From NCBI GenBank assembly GCA_004802705.1, contig SGPL01000523.1, positions 1 through 22,923 of the forward strand: a stretch of 22,923 bases of DNA, read 5' to 3'. Numbering within the stretch: position 1 is the stretch's first letter; each line of letters opens with the position of its first letter. The notes beneath the pieces were generated by a model. The model did no database searches. It worked only from the letters and a program-made list of their open reading frames with translations, and was not told the DNA's origin. Both the position numbers and the translations under genes were made by a program. This DNA comes from Bondarzewia mesenterica. Taxonomy: Eukaryota > Basidiomycota > Agaricomycetes > Russulales > Bondarzewiaceae. Positions 22,001 through 22,923 of this stretch are shown piece by piece.

Positions 22001-22853
22001 TTTCATCAAAAAAAAATTTTTTTTTAATACATGAACACAAAAAAAAATCGGGATGGACCAAGGAGTGCGCATACAGTGCACGACTTTTTTTTTTCACGTC
22101 CCAACCTGTACACGCCAACAAGCCCGCGGCGTTCATCCTGCGCGTCGTGTGTCATGACTGGCCGGACGTGTTTGCGCGGCGGATTTTGCTCCAGTTGCGA
22201 CGGGCCGCACGGGAGGATGCGGAGGCGCCGACGTTTTTGGTGCTCGGGGACCATGTGTTGCCGTATGCGTGTGCGCAGGCGCAGGCGACGGAGGGCGGGG
22301 AGGAGGGCGAAGGGGAGGGTGAGGTGGAGGGTGAGGCGGGGCTGCGCGTCTTGAGGGGTGCGCAGTGGCCGCTGCTTGCGAACCTTGGCAAGGCGAGCTC
22401 GAACGCGTATTGGATGGACTTGACGGTGCGTGTTTGACACTTGTTATGATTCTTTCTTCCCTCGTCTGCGTGAGGAGGAAGAGGGGATCTGAGCTGAAGT
22501 GGAAAAGAGGGTTACCGGCCTTTTTTTTTGTCTCGCTGCATGCGTGCGAAAGTGAAAGAAGGGAGAGGGTGTGCTGATGCTCTTTCTGCGCGCAGATGCA
22601 AGTGACATTCAACGGGCTCGAACGGACGTACCCGGAGTTGGTGGCGCTGCTCGCGTCGGCGGGGTGGAAGATTGTGCGCGTCGTGCGCACTGAGGGCAGT
22701 CTGTTTGGACGTGTCGTCGCCGTGCCGGTGCCGGTGCCGATGGCGTCTTCAGGATCCCTGTCGAGGCTAGGTGTCCGCCAAGAAACAGAGGCGAGAGGCG
22801 AGGGTCTTGGGGAAGAGGAGGAAGAGGAGGAGATGGAAGAGATGGAGTTTTGA
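19065..22853 (+). CDS. SAM-dependent O-methyltransferase with a large disordered insertion and one frame break
   Basis: Nine exons: 19065-19454, 19611-19740, 19838-19961, 20094-20147, 20216-21462, 21598-21746, 21885-21939, 22077-22425 and 22596-22853. With the T-run in exon 8 corrected the protein is about 918 residues; family-2 fungal O-methyltransferases are usually about 450-500. The N-terminal dimerisation/winged-helix part has a Pro/Ser-rich loop (PPSPSPPPSPSPPPSS), then HMPELLREAGPCGMHVVDIA, HVLRLLATHHIVREL and DELFKASAYFTDAL. The insertion occupies about 252-596. The fold resumes with LTAFNLSQRTAAHYWAWLE, the SAM motif LVVDVGGGIGSTAMRLAEA (about 660-678), the acidic RFVIQD motif, and the catalytic LRVVCHDWPD, whose His is about 743. 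It ends with a family-typical MQVTFNGLERTYPELVALL and an acidic tail. It would methylate a small-molecule hydroxyl group, probably phenolic; the substrate is unknown. Confidence 0.85.
19785..19808. repeat. TAAAA microsatellite in an intron
   Basis: Four to five tandem TAAAA units lie within the second intron of the O-methyltransferase gene, well away from the splice sites. Length polymorphism would be expected. Confidence 0.8.
20271..21305 (+). other. low-complexity insertion within the O-methyltransferase coding exon
   Basis: About 345 codons separate the end of the substrate/dimerisation helices (…FTDALLLP) from the segment resuming at LPPHPLTAFNLSQ. It begins with a Thr-Gly/Asp-Ile run, then a Ser-His-Gln array (SHSHSQSQSKS, SHSHSQTHPE). 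Ser/Arg/Pro-rich stretches with many S-P and R-S-P sites follow, and it ends with a highly charged Glu/Arg region (EEEGEEEGREEKEF, EREEREREQ-like composition). It has no internal stop and no obvious unremoved intron, and codon use stays GC-rich. It is expected to be disordered and heavily phosphorylatable. Confidence 0.75.
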
Positions 22854-22923
22854 TGTCTACGAGGCCGTCGACGCCTGCGCTTGGGATGTTTGGGGGTGGG
22901 ATGGAGCTGCCGCCGCCTATGAC
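22854..22923 (+). other. open frame reaching the right edge after the O-methyltransferase stop
   Basis: An ATG at 22853 overlaps the TGA of the O-methyltransferase and opens MSTRPSTPALGMFGGGMELP, which stays open to the window end. It may be 3' UTR, or the true C-terminal end of the enzyme reached by a frame change or an unseen intron in the acidic GAGGAA-rich region. Seventy bases are too few to decide. Confidence 0.25.

Overview
This window is a fragment of a fungal nuclear genome, most likely from a basidiomycete of the Agaricomycetes. The genes are split by many short GT-AG introns (about 55-105 nt), coding GC is high, intergenic DNA is compact, and the gene set (secreted aryl-alcohol-oxidase-type GMC flavoenzyme, class-3 aldehyde dehydrogenase, fungal O-methyltransferase) fits a wood- or litter-decaying mushroom. 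It is draft quality. Isolated Ns are scattered from 9570 to 11130, and a gap of about 560 N interrupts one gene. All exon boundaries given are my own reading of splice signals and frame continuity, without transcript data.

Layout. 1-74: 3' end of an unidentified plus-strand gene. 368-949 (-): small unknown three-exon gene, divergent from 1248-2591 (+), an intronless SET-domain protein. 2851-4246: a nested pair of non-autonomous DNA transposons. The outer one has hAT-like ends and an 8-bp target duplication; a second TIR element sits inside its right terminal repeat and carries a tRNA-like Pol III promoter. 4950-7262 (-): nine-exon secreted GMC oxidoreductase. 7263-8868: long divergent intergenic region. 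8869-12289 (+): Nop4/RBM28-type multi-RRM ribosome biogenesis protein, interrupted by the gap. 12751-13698 (+): unknown two-exon protein with a basic SR-rich tail. 14644-16660 (+): aldehyde dehydrogenase. 17520-18038 (+): small hydrophobic or Gly-Ser-rich protein with three 21-residue repeats. 18346-18838 (-): doubtful gene or relic. 19065-22853 (+): O-methyltransferase carrying an unusual disordered insertion of about 345 residues.

Function. Three enzymes could act on small aromatic or aliphatic compounds: an alcohol oxidase yielding aldehyde and H2O2, an aldehyde dehydrogenase, and an O-methyltransferase. They are separated by housekeeping or unknown genes, so a pathway link is only a hypothesis. 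There is no recognisable backbone biosynthetic gene, CRISPR array, rRNA or functional tRNA.

Four genes (368-949, NOP4, the aldehyde dehydrogenase and the O-methyltransferase) each need a single-base-scale frame correction to read through; two of the four breaks lie next to homopolymers. Sequencing error is the simplest explanation, but this should be tested before calling any of them a pseudogene.
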